This document shows, in pieces, positions 53,679 through 64,000 of a stretch of 64,000 nt of DNA. The position numbers were made by a program, and so were the translations under genes. Each line of letters opens with the position of its first letter. Position 1 is the first letter of the stretch. A model generated the notes under the pieces. It saw only the letters and a program-made list of their open reading frames with translations, did no database searches and had not been told where the DNA came from. The stretch comes from Thiohalocapsa sp. (GTDB lineage Bacteria; Pseudomonadota; Gammaproteobacteria; Chromatiales; Chromatiaceae), in NCBI GenBank assembly GCA_028277725.1, contig JANQFX010000001.1, positions 1-64,000 on the forward strand. The letters run 5' to 3'.

Positions 53679-54000
53679 TCAGTCCTCGTTCTTTCCTGCG
53701 AACCATGCCGGGAAAGGATCCTCCATGGTTCTCCAGACGGCTGGGCCCGCGGCCATCTCATCGTCGCTAAGCAGGCAGCTGTCGAGGACCTTACGGGTTT
53801 GATCGGGTTGCAGGTTCTGACCGATGAAGACGATCTCCTGGCGGCGATCGCCGTATTCTCCGTCGAACTCGGCTTCGATACTGATCTCGGACATGTCGTT
53901 GACGATGATCGCAACACGCCGCCCCTCGCGGTTGTTCAGGATGTGGTTCAGCAGCGTAGTCTTGCCGGCAACTCGGTCGGCCCGGATAGGCACGCGCTGT
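53679..54000 (-). pseudogene. COG0523 (ZigA-type) GTPase remnant with internal deletion
   Basis: Encodes [27 protein letters not shown], typical of the N-terminal part after the Walker A, then runs on directly to [16 protein letters not shown] and a DPFPAWF tail that belong to the C-terminal CobW domain. The central half, with the CxCC metal motif, guanine-specificity motif and linker, is missing. The sequence before GKTT ([10 protein letters not shown]) no longer matches the conserved GFLGA. A complete COG0523 gene lies 1.6 kb away on the same strand. Confidence 0.7.
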
Positions 54001-54039
54001 CGTCGGAACCGCAGGCCGGCGGCCACCAGCCGCCGATCG

Positions 54040-54888
54040 TCAGGGTAGGCCGGTGCCAGGCATGTCCACATCGACGGTTTCGATCCGCCCACTCTTGAGG
54101 CGGGCAGCTTTCGCGGGGTCGCAGGTCTCGGAGGTGCAGATGTGGAGTGTGCGACGCTCGGGGCCGCCGAGCATGCAGGCGTAGGGCGTGCCGGTGGTCT
54201 CGCAGCGCGCTAGGATCTCGCCGCCGCGGGCGACGCGGATGGTCTCGCCGGTGCCGGGGGAGGCGATCCAAAGGGTGTCCCCCGCGTCCAGGCAGATGCC
54301 GTCCGGGGTTGCGGCGCCGAGTTCGGCCCAGGTGCCTCGGCCGGTCATGCGGCCGTCCGGCCCGATCTGGAACTCGCTGACGCGGTTGGCGAAGGTCTCG
54401 CCGACCACTAGGGTGCCGCCGTCGGGTGTGATGGCAGAGCCGTTCGGAAAGGTGAGGCCTTCGGCGAGGGGTTCGATGCTGCCGTCGGGGTGGATCAACA
54501 GCAGCGCGGTCGGACTCTTCGGGGCACCGCCGTCGACGTCGTAGCCGAAGTTGCCGGCGTAGACCCGGCCCATGGCGTCCACGACCATGTCGTTGCAGTG
54601 CCAGGGAACATGGTGGGACAGGTCCGCGTATGGCCGGGTTTGGCCGTCGACGATGCGCACGATGCGTCTTGTGGTCATCAGCACGCAGAGCAGATCGCCG
54701 TTCGGCAGCCAGCCGAGGCCGCCGGGGCGGTCTTCGGTCTCGGCGATCGTGGTCAGCGCCCCATCGGTATCCATGGAGAGCACCTTGTGGGCGTGCTGGT
54801 CGGTGAACCAAAAGCGGCCGTCATGCCAGCGCGGCCCTTCCGGGAACGCGAGGCCGTGGGCGATGACCTGGGCTTGGTAGGTTTGCAT
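54040..54888 (-). CDS. SMP-30/gluconolactonase/LRE-family protein
   Basis: 282-residue six-bladed beta-propeller. Signature segments: [19 protein letters not shown] with the metal-binding Glu, [19 protein letters not shown] with the Asn and Asp ligands, and [19 protein letters not shown]. Enzymes of the family are lactonases (gluconolactonase type); substrate not determined. The ATG at 54888 fits the family start; the open frame extends 27 codons further. Its stop is 40 bp before the COG0523 remnant. Confidence 0.85.
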   Translation of the reverse strand: MQTYQAQVIAHGLAFPEGPRWHDGRFWFTDQHAHKVLSMDTDGALTTIAETEDRPGGLGWLPNGDLLCVLMTTRRIVRIVDGQTRPYADLSHHVPWHCNDMVVDAMGRVYAGNFGYDVDGGAPKSPTALLLIHPDGSIEPLAEGLTFPNGSAITPDGGTLVVGETFANRVSEFQIGPDGRMTGRGTWAELGAATPDGICLDAGDTLWIASPGTGETIRVARGGEILARCETTGTPYACMLGGPERRTLHICTSETCDPAKAARLKSGRIETVDVDMPGTGLP

Positions 54889-54984
54889 AAAGGGTTTTCG
54901 GGCTCGGGGCCGAGTTGGTGCCGACTGTCGATTGGCCGTGCGCGCATCCGTTACCTGGTGTTCCGCCAATCGGGACGAGGAAGG

Positions 54985-55839
54985 TCAACCGAATACGATG
55001 GTCTTGTTGCCGTGCACCAGCACACGGTCCTCGAGGTGGTAGCGCAGGCCCCGCGCCAAGACCTGACGCTCGACGTCCTTGCCGAGCCGAATCATGTCCT
55101 CGACGCTGTTGTGGTGGCCGACCCGGACCACGTCCTGCTCGATGATGGGCCCGGCGTCCAGCTCGGTGGTGACATAGTGGCAGGTGGCGCCGATCAGTTT
55201 CACGCCGCGGGTGGCGGCCTGGTGGTAGGGCCGGGCACCGACGAAGCTGGGCAGGAAGCTGTGATGGATGTTGATGATGCGCGCCGGATACAGGGCGCAG
55301 ATGTGCTCGGGCAGGATCTGCATGTAGCGCGCGAGCACGATCAGGTCAGGCTCGGCCTCGGTGAGCGCCTGCTCCACGGCCGCGAAGTGCGCCGCCTTGT
55401 TGCCGGGCTCTACGGGCAGGTGGCAGTACTTGAGGCCGTGCCACTCGACGTAGCCGCGCAGGTCGTCGTGATTGGACAGCACGCAGGGTATGTCGAAGGC
55501 CATCTCACCGCTGCGCCAGCGGTAGAGGAGGTCGGACAGGCAATGCGCCTGCTTGCTCGCAAGCAGCACGACACGCCTAGCGATGCCGGTGTCGTGAACG
55601 CGCCATTCCATCTCGAAACGCTCCGCCACCGGGGCAAAGCGCGCCTTCAGCTCGTCCAGGCCGAACCGCAGCGACGCAGCCCGTACCACGTAGCGCATGA
55701 AGAACCACTGGCTCTCTGGGTCCGTGTAGTGATGGGCCTCGGTGATCCAGCCGCCGTGCGCGGCAATGAAGTCGCTGACGGCGGCGACGATGCCCACCCG
55801 GTCGGGGCAGGAGATGATGAGACGGTAGGCGCGCTCCAT
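54985..55839 (-). CDS. purU: formyltetrahydrofolate deformylase
   Basis: Hydrolyses 10-formyltetrahydrofolate to formate and tetrahydrofolate, balancing one-carbon units. The 284-residue protein has an N-terminal ACT domain (LIISCPDRVGIVAAVSDFI) and a formyltransferase-fold hydrolase domain with VVLLASKQAHCLSDLL, VLSNHDDL, the active site LARYMQILPE and INIHHSFLPSFVGARPYHQA. ATG at 55839. Same strand as the SMP-30 gene but with a 96-bp gap. Confidence 0.94.
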   Translation of the reverse strand: MERAYRLIISCPDRVGIVAAVSDFIAAHGGWITEAHHYTDPESQWFFMRYVVRAASLRFGLDELKARFAPVAERFEMEWRVHDTGIARRVVLLASKQAHCLSDLLYRWRSGEMAFDIPCVLSNHDDLRGYVEWHGLKYCHLPVEPGNKAAHFAAVEQALTEAEPDLIVLARYMQILPEHICALYPARIINIHHSFLPSFVGARPYHQAATRGVKLIGATCHYVTTELDAGPIIEQDVVRVGHHNSVEDMIRLGKDVERQVLARGLRYHLEDRVLVHGNKTIVFG

Positions 55840-56441
55840 GGGTTCGGCTCGTGGTCGTTGGAGGATGACGGATCGGGGAGGTCGTCAGAAGGGCAGCGCG
55901 ATCCGGTCCGGGCAGTCGGGCACCGTCCGGCTCTTCGGAAGCGCCCTGTGTGTGTCGTGTCGGGCCGTCGCACGGTCGGCGTCGCAGGGCTGCAACTTCT
56001 CTGCGCCGCGTGCGAAAAGGGAGAGCCCGTTGTGCTCATCCGTCTCCGCGCGAGCGCTGGACTCCGACAGGACTTCTACGGCGCACTCGGGCGACTCGGG
56101 GCAGGGGTTGGCGACGCCATGGCGGGCGAGGGACTCCCGACTCGCCCAGGCGCAGATCTCCTGCCAGTTCATTGCGGTTACTCCGATATGGTCGTGCCGG
56201 TCGCCATCATAGCGGGCGGCGGACTTCTCGGCATCCCGGGCGCGGCGGGCAATCCGCGTCTGCGCGGGCCGACGCTCGAGCCGCGATGGCGAGCAGCATT
56301 CAGGCAGCGCGAACAGTGCGACTCCCCGGCGAGACGCCGGGTCGAGGACCTCTGTCGGCGTCAGGAAGCCATCGCGCCGATAGACGGGGTGGATCGCTGT
56401 CGAAGCCCGGCGCTCTGCGGCGCTGGCCTGCGGTGGGTCAT
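55840..56441. other. 602-bp region without a confident gene
   Basis: Between purU and sugE. Contains only a weak minus-strand frame at 55885-56172 whose first residues (MNWQEIC) faintly recall Uma2-type proteins, and whose remainder looks uncoding. Otherwise nothing recognised. Confidence 0.5.
55885..56172 (-). CDS. doubtful small ORF, 95 aa
   Basis: 95 codons starting MNWQEICAWASRESLARHG with no good ribosome site visible. The C-terminal part is rich in Arg, Ala and Cys and resembles random frame translation. A decayed remnant of a small protein is possible. Included with low confidence because the region would otherwise be empty. Confidence 0.2.
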   Translation of the reverse strand: MNWQEICAWASRESLARHGVANPCPESPECAVEVLSESSARAETDEHNGLSLFARGAEKLQPCDADRATARHDTHRALPKSRTVPDCPDRIALPF

Positions 56442-56768
56442 TCAATGCGTCGAGACGAGCTTGAGCCCGACGATGCCGAGCACGATCAGACCGACGAAGA
56501 AAAACCGTGCCAGGGTCGCGGGTTCGCTGAACAGCAGCAGACCCAGTATGAAGGCGCCCACCGCACCGATGCCCGTCCAGACCGCATAGGCCGTGCCCAT
56601 GGGGATGGTCTTCTGCGCGATCAGTAGCAGCGTACCGCTCGCAACCATGCAGAGCACGGAGAAACCGATCCAGCCCCAGCGCAGTCCGGACTCCGAGAGG
56701 CCCAGCTTGAGCCCCACGGGCCAGCCCCACTCGAAGATGCCGGCGATGATCAGGTACAGCCAGGCCAT
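56442..56768 (-). CDS. sugE: small multidrug resistance family exporter SugE/Gdx (guanidinium exporter)
   Basis: 108 residues with four membrane helices. The essential Glu is in AGIFEWGWPVGLK (near residue 13), and WTGIGAVGAFILGLLLFSEP is the SMR signature. The GIFEW context and WPVGLKL sequence place it with SugE/Gdx guanidinium exporters rather than EmrE. Begins one base before the stop of the upstream unknown gene, so it is probably translated together with it. No guanidine riboswitch can be placed upstream. Confidence 0.87.
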   Translation of the reverse strand: MAWLYLIIAGIFEWGWPVGLKLGLSESGLRWGWIGFSVLCMVASGTLLLIAQKTIPMGTAYAVWTGIGAVGAFILGLLLFSEPATLARFFFVGLIVLGIVGLKLVSTH

Positions 56769-57551
56769 TCAATTCACCTCTTGATGGAGCTCGGGTCGAT
56801 GCTTGCAGTGGAAATGGCCTTGCGTCGGTGTGGCGCGCATCGGAACGTCGGTCGACTCCAGAGCGCTGACCCAGGTGGCCGCAGCGGGGTTGATGGCGAG
56901 GGCGAGGCGGAGGGCCTGTTCGGCTGCGTCGCCGCTCGATCGCGTCGGGATGCCGATATGGGACGCCGCGATGCAGGCGCCGACCAGCGCCGTGACGGTT
57001 GGACCTGCGGCGGAGAGGGCGCCGGTGATGCTGACGGCCAATTCGGGGGCTTGGGCTTTGGCCACTCGCGCCCAGGCGGGAGGCAGGCTGCGACACACGA
57101 GGCTGTCGATGCCACTGAGCCTGGCGCGTTCCACTGCCTGGCGGCCGACGCTCAGCGCGAAGTCGACGCCGTGCTTGTCGAGCCATGGCTTGGACAGCTC
57201 CCATGTCAATGCGGGACGGGGTAGAGCGCCCTGGGTCAGGGGGCCATGGGGAAGGGACGTGTCCTGTCCGACGAGCAAGGTGGCGACGTAGGGCGGCGTC
57301 GATGTCGACAGGATCAGCAGGTCGGCACCGTTGTACGCCCTGGTGTTTAGGCCGGCTCCAGGTGGGGCCATAGGGTTCTGTCTTCGATCCGCGGCGGGGA
57401 AGTAGACCCAGCCGGGTAGATCGTAGGCGTCGGATAGCGCCGGCACGCGCGCGCGCCGGCGCGGCAGGTCGGGCTGGCTCGGAATCCAGGCATGGGGGGC
57501 GGCGGCGTCGGCTTCGGGTAAGCTGGCGCCGAGATGGGTCGTGTCGTTCAT
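56769..57551 (-). CDS. protein of unknown function next to cbiB
   Basis: 260 residues, soluble, no membrane segment or signal peptide. Best-ordered parts: YNGADLLILSTSTPPYVATLLVGQ, WLDKHGVDFALSVGRQAVERAR and ITGALSAAGPTVTALVGACIAA, then HFHCKHRPE near the C-terminus. The pattern faintly recalls a nucleotide- or cobamide-phosphoribosyltransferase fold, but I cannot assign it. The ATG at 57551 is preferred to GTG 57599. Divergent from cbiB, 112 bp between starts, and coupled to sugE. Confidence 0.55.
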   Translation of the reverse strand: MNDTTHLGASLPEADAAAPHAWIPSQPDLPRRRARVPALSDAYDLPGWVYFPAADRRQNPMAPPGAGLNTRAYNGADLLILSTSTPPYVATLLVGQDTSLPHGPLTQGALPRPALTWELSKPWLDKHGVDFALSVGRQAVERARLSGIDSLVCRSLPPAWARVAKAQAPELAVSITGALSAAGPTVTALVGACIAASHIGIPTRSSGDAAEQALRLALAINPAAATWVSALESTDVPMRATPTQGHFHCKHRPELHQEVN

Positions 57552-57663
57552 CGCCGGCAGCATACGGGCTTGCGCTCCCGGCGTCAGCGGTGTGGGCACT
57601 CGGGATCGCTGCGGACCCTACTCCGATTCCTCCTCTTGATAGACCTGCTCTTGCCGTTGCCCG

Positions 57664-58668
57664 ATGCGCTTGGACTTCGATGCCTGCCTGCTGCTCCTGC
57701 TCGGCGCGGTCCTGCTGGATGCCGCATTCGGTGACCCCGACTACCGGCTGCACCCGATTCGCCTCTTCGGTCACGTCAGCATCGCGCTAGAGCGACGCTT
57801 GTTCGGTCTTGGTCTGGACGGCCGGCTCGGTGGGCTGGTGCACATGCTCGCGATGGCGTCGGTGTCGCTGGCTTGCTGGTACCTGGTGCACCGCGGCCTT
57901 CAGGTAGTGCATCCGCTGTTGCCCTGGGTGTGGGACCTGGCCTGGGCCTACAGCCTGCTCTGCACCAGGGACCTGCTGGATCACGGCCGACGGGTGCTCG
58001 CGGACCTCAATGACCTAGCCCTGGCGCGCGAGCGGGTGGCTTGGCTGGTGAGCCGGGACACGGAGCGATTGGACCGCGCCGGTGTGGTGCGGGCAAGCAT
58101 CGAGAGCATGTCGGAGAACTTCACTGATGGCGTGTTGACGCCCCTGTGGGCGCTGGCACTGTTTGGCTTGCCGGGACTCATTCTGGTCAAGGTCGTGTCC
58201 AGCTTGGATTCGATGGTTGGCTACCGGAATGCCCGCTATGGCCGCTTCGGTTGGGCCGCCGCGCGCCTGGACGACCTGATGCACTGGGTGCCGGCGCGCT
58301 TGTCGGTACCCTTGATCGCGGCCGCCGCGGCGCTGCTCGGCGAGCATTGGCGGCAGGTGTCGTCCGCGGCACGCGCCTGGCATGCCGTGCTGGACAGTCC
58401 GAACTCCGGCTGGAGCGAGGCCGCTGCGGCAGGGGCGCTGCGGGTGCGGCTCGCTGGTCCAAGTTGGTACCACGGCGAGCGCGTCGAGCGGCCCTGGATC
58501 GGCGCCGGTGACTGGCCTGCGGAGCTGGATGGCGATGCGCTTCGCCGCGCTCTGCGGCTGATCGGCGTGGCCTCACTGCTGGCCGTTGTGGTGGCGCTGT
58601 TCCTGAGCATCGCCCTGCCCAGCGAGGCCTGCATCCTCGGTGGCGAACGCTTGGGCACCGGAGACTGA
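57664..58668 (+). CDS. cbiB: adenosylcobinamide-phosphate synthase CbiB/CobD
   Basis: Inner-membrane enzyme that attaches aminopropanol phosphate to adenosylcobyric acid in cobalamin synthesis. The 334-residue protein has about four or five membrane segments and the family motifs GDPDYRLHPIRLFG, ASIESMSENFTDGVLTPLWALA, and DSMVGYRNARYGRFGWAAARLDD. ATG at 57664. No other cobalamin gene is recognisable nearby, so the pathway genes are presumably elsewhere. Confidence 0.94.
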   Translation: MRLDFDACLLLLLGAVLLDAAFGDPDYRLHPIRLFGHVSIALERRLFGLGLDGRLGGLVHMLAMASVSLACWYLVHRGLQVVHPLLPWVWDLAWAYSLLCTRDLLDHGRRVLADLNDLALARERVAWLVSRDTERLDRAGVVRASIESMSENFTDGVLTPLWALALFGLPGLILVKVVSSLDSMVGYRNARYGRFGWAAARLDDLMHWVPARLSVPLIAAAAALLGEHWRQVSSAARAWHAVLDSPNSGWSEAAAAGALRVRLAGPSWYHGERVERPWIGAGDWPAELDGDALRRALRLIGVASLLAVVVALFLSIALPSEACILGGERLGTGD

Positions 58669-59089
58669 GGCCGAGACCGTCGCGGGGTCGAGTCGCTCCC
58701 ATGCCAACCGCGCATGCGCGGAGTTTGCGGACAGTCTGCGCACTCGATCGACCTGTTCGGCGAGACCCCGAGCCGTTGTACCCAGGCCAATGTCAATACT
58801 GCCAATAAGGTTTTGCTGTGGCGCCATGACAACGGCTCGCGCTATGATCCGGGGCGCTGTTCGATAAGGCCAGATTTGGCATGTACCCGGTATCCCTTAT
58901 GCAGATGTCGGGCTTGCGTCAGACGCTGGCGACAACAAGCAAGCATCGGCTTAGCACGCCGTTCCCGCCGGCCATGCGGATGAGGCTCGTCGCCGAGCCC
59001 CCGGCTCGTCGAGCGATGGGTTACCAGAGCAGCCGTCGCGCTGTCTAGACCGCCGATCCGCCGGCCCGACATCACCACACGAGGCACCT
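58669..59089. other. 421-bp intergenic region
   Basis: Separates cbiB and hppA on the same strand. A 24-bp spaced TTGCTG/TATGAT pair (58813-58848) is not a good promoter. No gene or riboswitch recognised; short inverted sequences only. Confidence 0.5.
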
Positions 59090-61099
<2,010 letters not shown>

Positions 61100-61213
61100 G
61101 CCGACGACGGTCTCACGCGACGTTCGGGTGCCGGGACGGCACCCGGCATCGGTTCCAGAGACAACCTTGTCCGCAGCACCATCGGTGTGCGGACGCCGAC
61201 GGAGGATTCTGCA

Positions 61214-61513
61214 ATGAAGGTCTATTTTCTGTTCACCGGCAGCGGCCCGCTGGTGATCGCCACGTCCTACGAGTCCATCGAGGACCCCAAGCTCATCGCC
61301 AAGCTCGAGGCCAAGGGCATATTCAAGTTCGTCGCCCACGAGATCCCGCTCGACATCGCCAAGGAGCGCTACCATGGCCACTTCGAGCATGCGGAGCACG
61401 ATCTACACGAGTCGGACGACCTGCGCGTCATCGACTACAACGGCGAGCGTGCCTTCAAGCTGTTCAACCTGAAGGACTTCGGGCCGGAGATCCTGCACGA
61501 GCGCAACCCTTGA
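61214..61513 (+). CDS. small conserved protein downstream of hppA
   Basis: 99 residues, acidic and soluble, starting [21 protein letters not shown] and containing [27 protein letters not shown] at 61201-61205 precedes the ATG at 61214. I know similar short proteins beside hppA in gammaproteobacteria but not their role. Same strand as hppA, 114 bp after it. Confidence 0.7.
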   Translation: MKVYFLFTGSGPLVIATSYESIEDPKLIAKLEAKGIFKFVAHEIPLDIAKERYHGHFEHAEHDLHESDDLRVIDYNGERAFKLFNLKDFGPEILHERNP

Positions 61514-61578
61514 GCCGGGTTCCTCACCCGCCGCACCGAGGCGCATTGCGCCCTCGGCGCTGATCGCACTTCCGCGAT

Positions 61579-62802
61579 CTATCCTTTCTTCGAAACACCG
61601 GCGTTCGGCGGCTCGTCAGCCTGAGGAGCCGCCGTTTCGACGTTCACGTCCACCACTTCCAGCGCGGCGGCCATCGCCGCCGCGGTGGCCTCGTCATAGG
61701 GGCCATTCTCTGCGACCGCATGCGCAGGCGCCTCGGCGGTTTCGTCGCCCACCTGCGGCAGTACGTCGCGGAAGGCTTCGCCGTAGATCTCCCAAATGGT
61801 CAGGAACAGCGAGGCGATGACCGGGCCGATGAACAGGCCCGCCATGCCGAACGTGAAGAGCCCGCCCATGGTCCCGAAGAAGATCATCAGCTCGTGCATG
61901 TTGGTGTCCTTGCCCACCAGGATGGGACGCAGGACGTTGTCGATGCTGCCGACGATCAGTGCGCAGAAGAGCAGAAGCCCGATGCCCGCGAGCACGCTGC
62001 CCTGCACCATGAGAATGATGGATGCCGGCAGCCAGACCACCGCGGAACCGATGCCGGGAACGATGGACAGCACCGCCATGACCGTGCCCCAGAACACGGC
62101 GTGGGGCACCCCGGCGACCCCGAAGGCAATGCCCGCGAGCGCACCTTGGAGCAGGCCGATCAGCAGCGTTCCTTTGATCATCGCCTGGCTCACCAAGGTG
62201 AATTTGGTGAGTAGCCGCCGCTCCACGCGATCCTCCAGCGGCAGGTAGTAGAGGATGGAGTGCACCACCTTGTGCCCGTCGAGCTGGAAGAAGAAGAAGG
62301 TGTAGAGGAACACCAACGACATGAACAGCAGGTTCGCCGTGCCGATGGCGACCTGCGACAGTCCGCCCACCAGGAAACCGCCTGCGGCCTCGATGGATGC
62401 GATGATCTGATTCTTCAGTTCGTCCTCATAGACCATGACGTCGTGGTAGTAGGGGAGGTCGTGCAGCCAGGAGACGAAGCTCTCCGGTTCCCGCACGAAG
62501 TCCACCGCGACGGGCGTCAGAGACTTGCCCACATCCACCGCCTGGCCGATGAAGATGCCGGCCAGCACCCCGACCGGCAGCATGACCACCAGGATGAGCA
62601 GGAGCAGGTTGATCGCGGCTGCGAGATACCGATTACCGCCGAGGTGCCGTGTCAGCCAACGAAAGACCGGGTTGGTGAGGGCCGCGAACAGCCCGGCCAT
62701 CAGAATCGCCATGAGGAATTGCGCGATCATGCCGAGGAACAGCAGCGAGATGGTCGCCACCATCGCGATCAGCACGAGCTTGTTGAGTTTGGACTGGGTC
62801 AC
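61579..62802 (-). CDS. AI-2E family transporter (TqsA/PerM type)
   Basis: 407-residue polytopic membrane protein of the UPF0118 family. Eight or so hydrophobic segments and family motifs LLIGLLQGALAGIAFGVAGVPHAVFWG, LSIVPGIGSAVVWLP and GSIDNVLRPILVGKDTNMHELMIFFG are present. An Ala/Glu-rich C-terminal tail of about 60 residues follows. The family includes AI-2 exporters and sodium-proton antiporters; the substrate cannot be read here. ATG at 62802. Confidence 0.87.
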   Translation of the reverse strand: MTQSKLNKLVLIAMVATISLLFLGMIAQFLMAILMAGLFAALTNPVFRWLTRHLGGNRYLAAAINLLLLILVVMLPVGVLAGIFIGQAVDVGKSLTPVAVDFVREPESFVSWLHDLPYYHDVMVYEDELKNQIIASIEAAGGFLVGGLSQVAIGTANLLFMSLVFLYTFFFFQLDGHKVVHSILYYLPLEDRVERRLLTKFTLVSQAMIKGTLLIGLLQGALAGIAFGVAGVPHAVFWGTVMAVLSIVPGIGSAVVWLPASIILMVQGSVLAGIGLLLFCALIVGSIDNVLRPILVGKDTNMHELMIFFGTMGGLFTFGMAGLFIGPVIASLFLTIWEIYGEAFRDVLPQVGDETAEAPAHAVAENGPYDEATAAAMAAALEVVDVNVETAAPQADEPPNAGVSKKG

Positions 62803-63237
62803 GGGAGCTCTCTTCCGTCGGGGACGTGGAGGTAGGTGTGCGGTTTCTTGATCGTGTCACTCTAACGCATGCGCCTCCCCGACCTCATGCGAGGCCCGCT
62901 CCGAGACCTTGGTCCGGGCGGTTTCCCCAACGGGGTTGCATCCCGTTTCGGTTTGGCGGTCGCCGCCGCTGGCGTTGCCGCGCGGCGCGGGTTTGCCCGA
63001 CTGGCCGGACAGCCGCTGTGGCCTTGGCGCGATTAAGTTGATGCGCCCTTGCGGTTTTTCATGGCCGGTCCCGGCCGGATGCTGCAGTCTGTTGCCCCTA
63101 TCGCGGCCGGCGCCTGGTCCGCGTCCGTGTCTGCCGATGAACCTGGTCCGGGGCGAGAAACCCGGGCCCATCGGGTTGGATGTCGGCGCGCCAGCGGGTG
63201 GTCGCATCGACAACCCGATTCGCCCCGAGATCTGACC
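62803..63237. other. 435-bp intergenic region
   Basis: Divergent space between the AI-2E transporter and a small membrane protein. No additional gene recognised; frames on both strands lack family features. Promoters for both flanking genes are expected here but no clear hexamers were found. Confidence 0.5.
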
Positions 63238-63663
63238 ATGGATACCTTTACCCGCAACTACAGCATCGCGCTCGGCGTCATCCTCCTCGGCCTGCTGGCC
63301 TGGTGGATCTCGTCGAGCTGGAACCCCAAGGCCGCCGAACTGGACGCCGTGCTAGATGCCGATCCAGACCTCGCCAGCTACGTCTACGACTTCCGGGTGG
63401 TGGACTTCTCGGATGGGGTCGCAACCATATCCTCGCCACGCTCCTTCGATTTCCCAGCCATGCGCTTCCTTGAGCTCGTGAAGCCGGAGCTCGCGGGTAA
63501 GGCACAGGATGATCCCGCCATGCTCGGGGCGCAGCAGGAACTGATTGCACACCAGAAGCGGGCGCAGACGCTGATCCTCGCACAGCCGGATGTGGATCGG
63601 GTCGACTGGCGGCTGGACGTGCGCTGGCTCGCTGATCATGGCGTCCAGGTGACGGGGCGCTGA
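63238..63663 (+). CDS. small membrane-anchored protein of unknown function
   Basis: 141 residues. One N-terminal membrane segment (YSIALGVILLGLLAWWIS) followed by a soluble, mostly polar extracytoplasmic domain (AAELDAVLDADPDLASYVYDFRVVDFSDGVATI). No family recognised. ATG at 63238. Confidence 0.65.
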   Translation: MDTFTRNYSIALGVILLGLLAWWISSSWNPKAAELDAVLDADPDLASYVYDFRVVDFSDGVATISSPRSFDFPAMRFLELVKPELAGKAQDDPAMLGAQQELIAHQKRAQTLILAQPDVDRVDWRLDVRWLADHGVQVTGR

Positions 63664-63708
63664 CATCAGGGCATCTCGAAACAGTCCCGCCACGCCTCTC
63701 GGTCGTTG

Positions 63709-63714
63709 TATAAT
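63709..63714 (+). promoter_or_regulatory. possible -10 box, start of a long leader or small RNA
   Basis: Exact TATAAT at 63709-63714, without a good -35, lies 250 bp before the next gene. The 298-bp gap 63664-63961 downstream contains no frame of note but has paired GAGCG/CGCTC segments, so a small RNA or a long structured leader is possible. Confidence 0.3.
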
Positions 63715-63961
63715 CCGACGTTTGCTCGGAGCGGTGAGGCACACAGGTCCCGCACGCCGATCCTCTTCTCAGGAATGGTCGGCCGGCAATTGGGCTTACC
63801 CGAGTCACAGACCTTCGGAGCCATCGGCTCCGCGCTCACGGGTCTGACGCTCGGACGCTCTATCCAGTGCTTGAGCCGGTTCCGGGCGATACCCCGACGC
63901 ACGAGACCAACTTCCAACCCCATTCGCAGATCATTCTTTGCTGCATAAGAGGTATTTGACC

Positions 63962-64000
63962 GTGAGCAATGCGCTGAGCTGGCTAGCCGAACAGTTATCG
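63962..64000 (+). CDS. start of a gene cut by the window edge
   Basis: GTG at 63962 preceded by AAGAGG at 63947-63952; the visible product is MSNALSWLAEQLS. Too short to identify. It continues beyond the window. Confidence 0.5.
   Translation, partial: MSNALSWLAEQLS

Noticed and set aside
56769-57600. Guanidine riboswitch upstream of sugE
   Set aside because: sugE follows directly on a coding gene; no room for a riboswitch, and none recognised before the upstream gene.
55885-57774. 629-codon minus-strand frame
   Set aside because: Runs out of frame over sugE and the unknown gene and lacks protein-like features; only a doubtful 95-codon tail was listed.

Overview
The window is GC-rich chromosomal DNA from a gammaproteobacterium. 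The gene content and order suggest the Chromatiales or a nearby halophilic or purple-sulfur-type group (inference): uvrC-pgsA-tRNA-Gly synteny, pilSR beside sucCD, a sucrose-phosphate synthase/phosphatase pair (sucrose as osmolyte), a membrane pyrophosphatase, gshA, prc, bamD/rluD/pgeF, and a PEP-CTERM-type exported protein. No insertion sequence, prophage, rRNA operon or CRISPR array was seen. Most of the window is ordinary core chromosome with short accessory cassettes between.

Layout. 0.2-3.1 kb: uvrC, pgsA and tRNA-Gly(GCC) with a near-perfect sigma70 promoter and a terminator, then an unlisted 46-aa gene. 3.3-7.1 kb (minus): yceH-like gene, sucrose phosphatase, sucrose-phosphate synthase. 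7.2-11.8 kb (minus): argA, pilR, pilS. 11.9-14.5 kb (plus): sucC, sucD, glnB. 14.7-21.7 kb: bamD (minus), then rluD, pgeF, prc, gshA (plus). 21.8-28.4 kb is one long minus-strand run: modA-modB-modC followed by FkbH-like HAD protein, acyl carrier protein, AAC(3)-like acyltransferase and VOC protein, a compact cassette of unknown product. 28.9-34.3 kb holds mostly lone genes: CPBP protease, ankyrin lipoprotein, small membrane protein, 2OG-oxygenase-like protein, PPOX-like flavoprotein, a conserved unknown and a Tll0287-type haem protein. 34.6-42.6 kb: an asparagine-synthetase homologue without the N-terminal Cys, yjbQ, recG, metR/metE. 42.8-49.9 kb: a cytochrome b/ethylbenzene-dehydrogenase-like fusion, a 1191-aa secreted phosphoesterase ending in a dockerin, a cohesin-like PEP-CTERM protein, and a low-molecular-weight tyrosine phosphatase. 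50.1-54.0 kb (minus): a zinc-limitation-type island with folE, a His-rich COG0523 GTPase, a DksA-like protein lacking most zinc-finger cysteines, and remnants of a second COG0523 gene and an NTF2-like gene. 54.0-64.0 kb: SMP-30 protein, purU, SugE/Gdx exporter, an unknown protein, cbiB, hppA, a small conserved protein, an AI-2E-family transporter, a small membrane protein and the start of a further gene.

The most interesting signals are the adjacent dockerin and cohesin proteins (a possible non-cellulosomal surface-anchoring pair), the FkbH-ACP-AAC(3)-VOC cassette behind the molybdate transporter, and the partly decayed zinc-starvation island. All calls rest on reading motifs and context; no database search was run.
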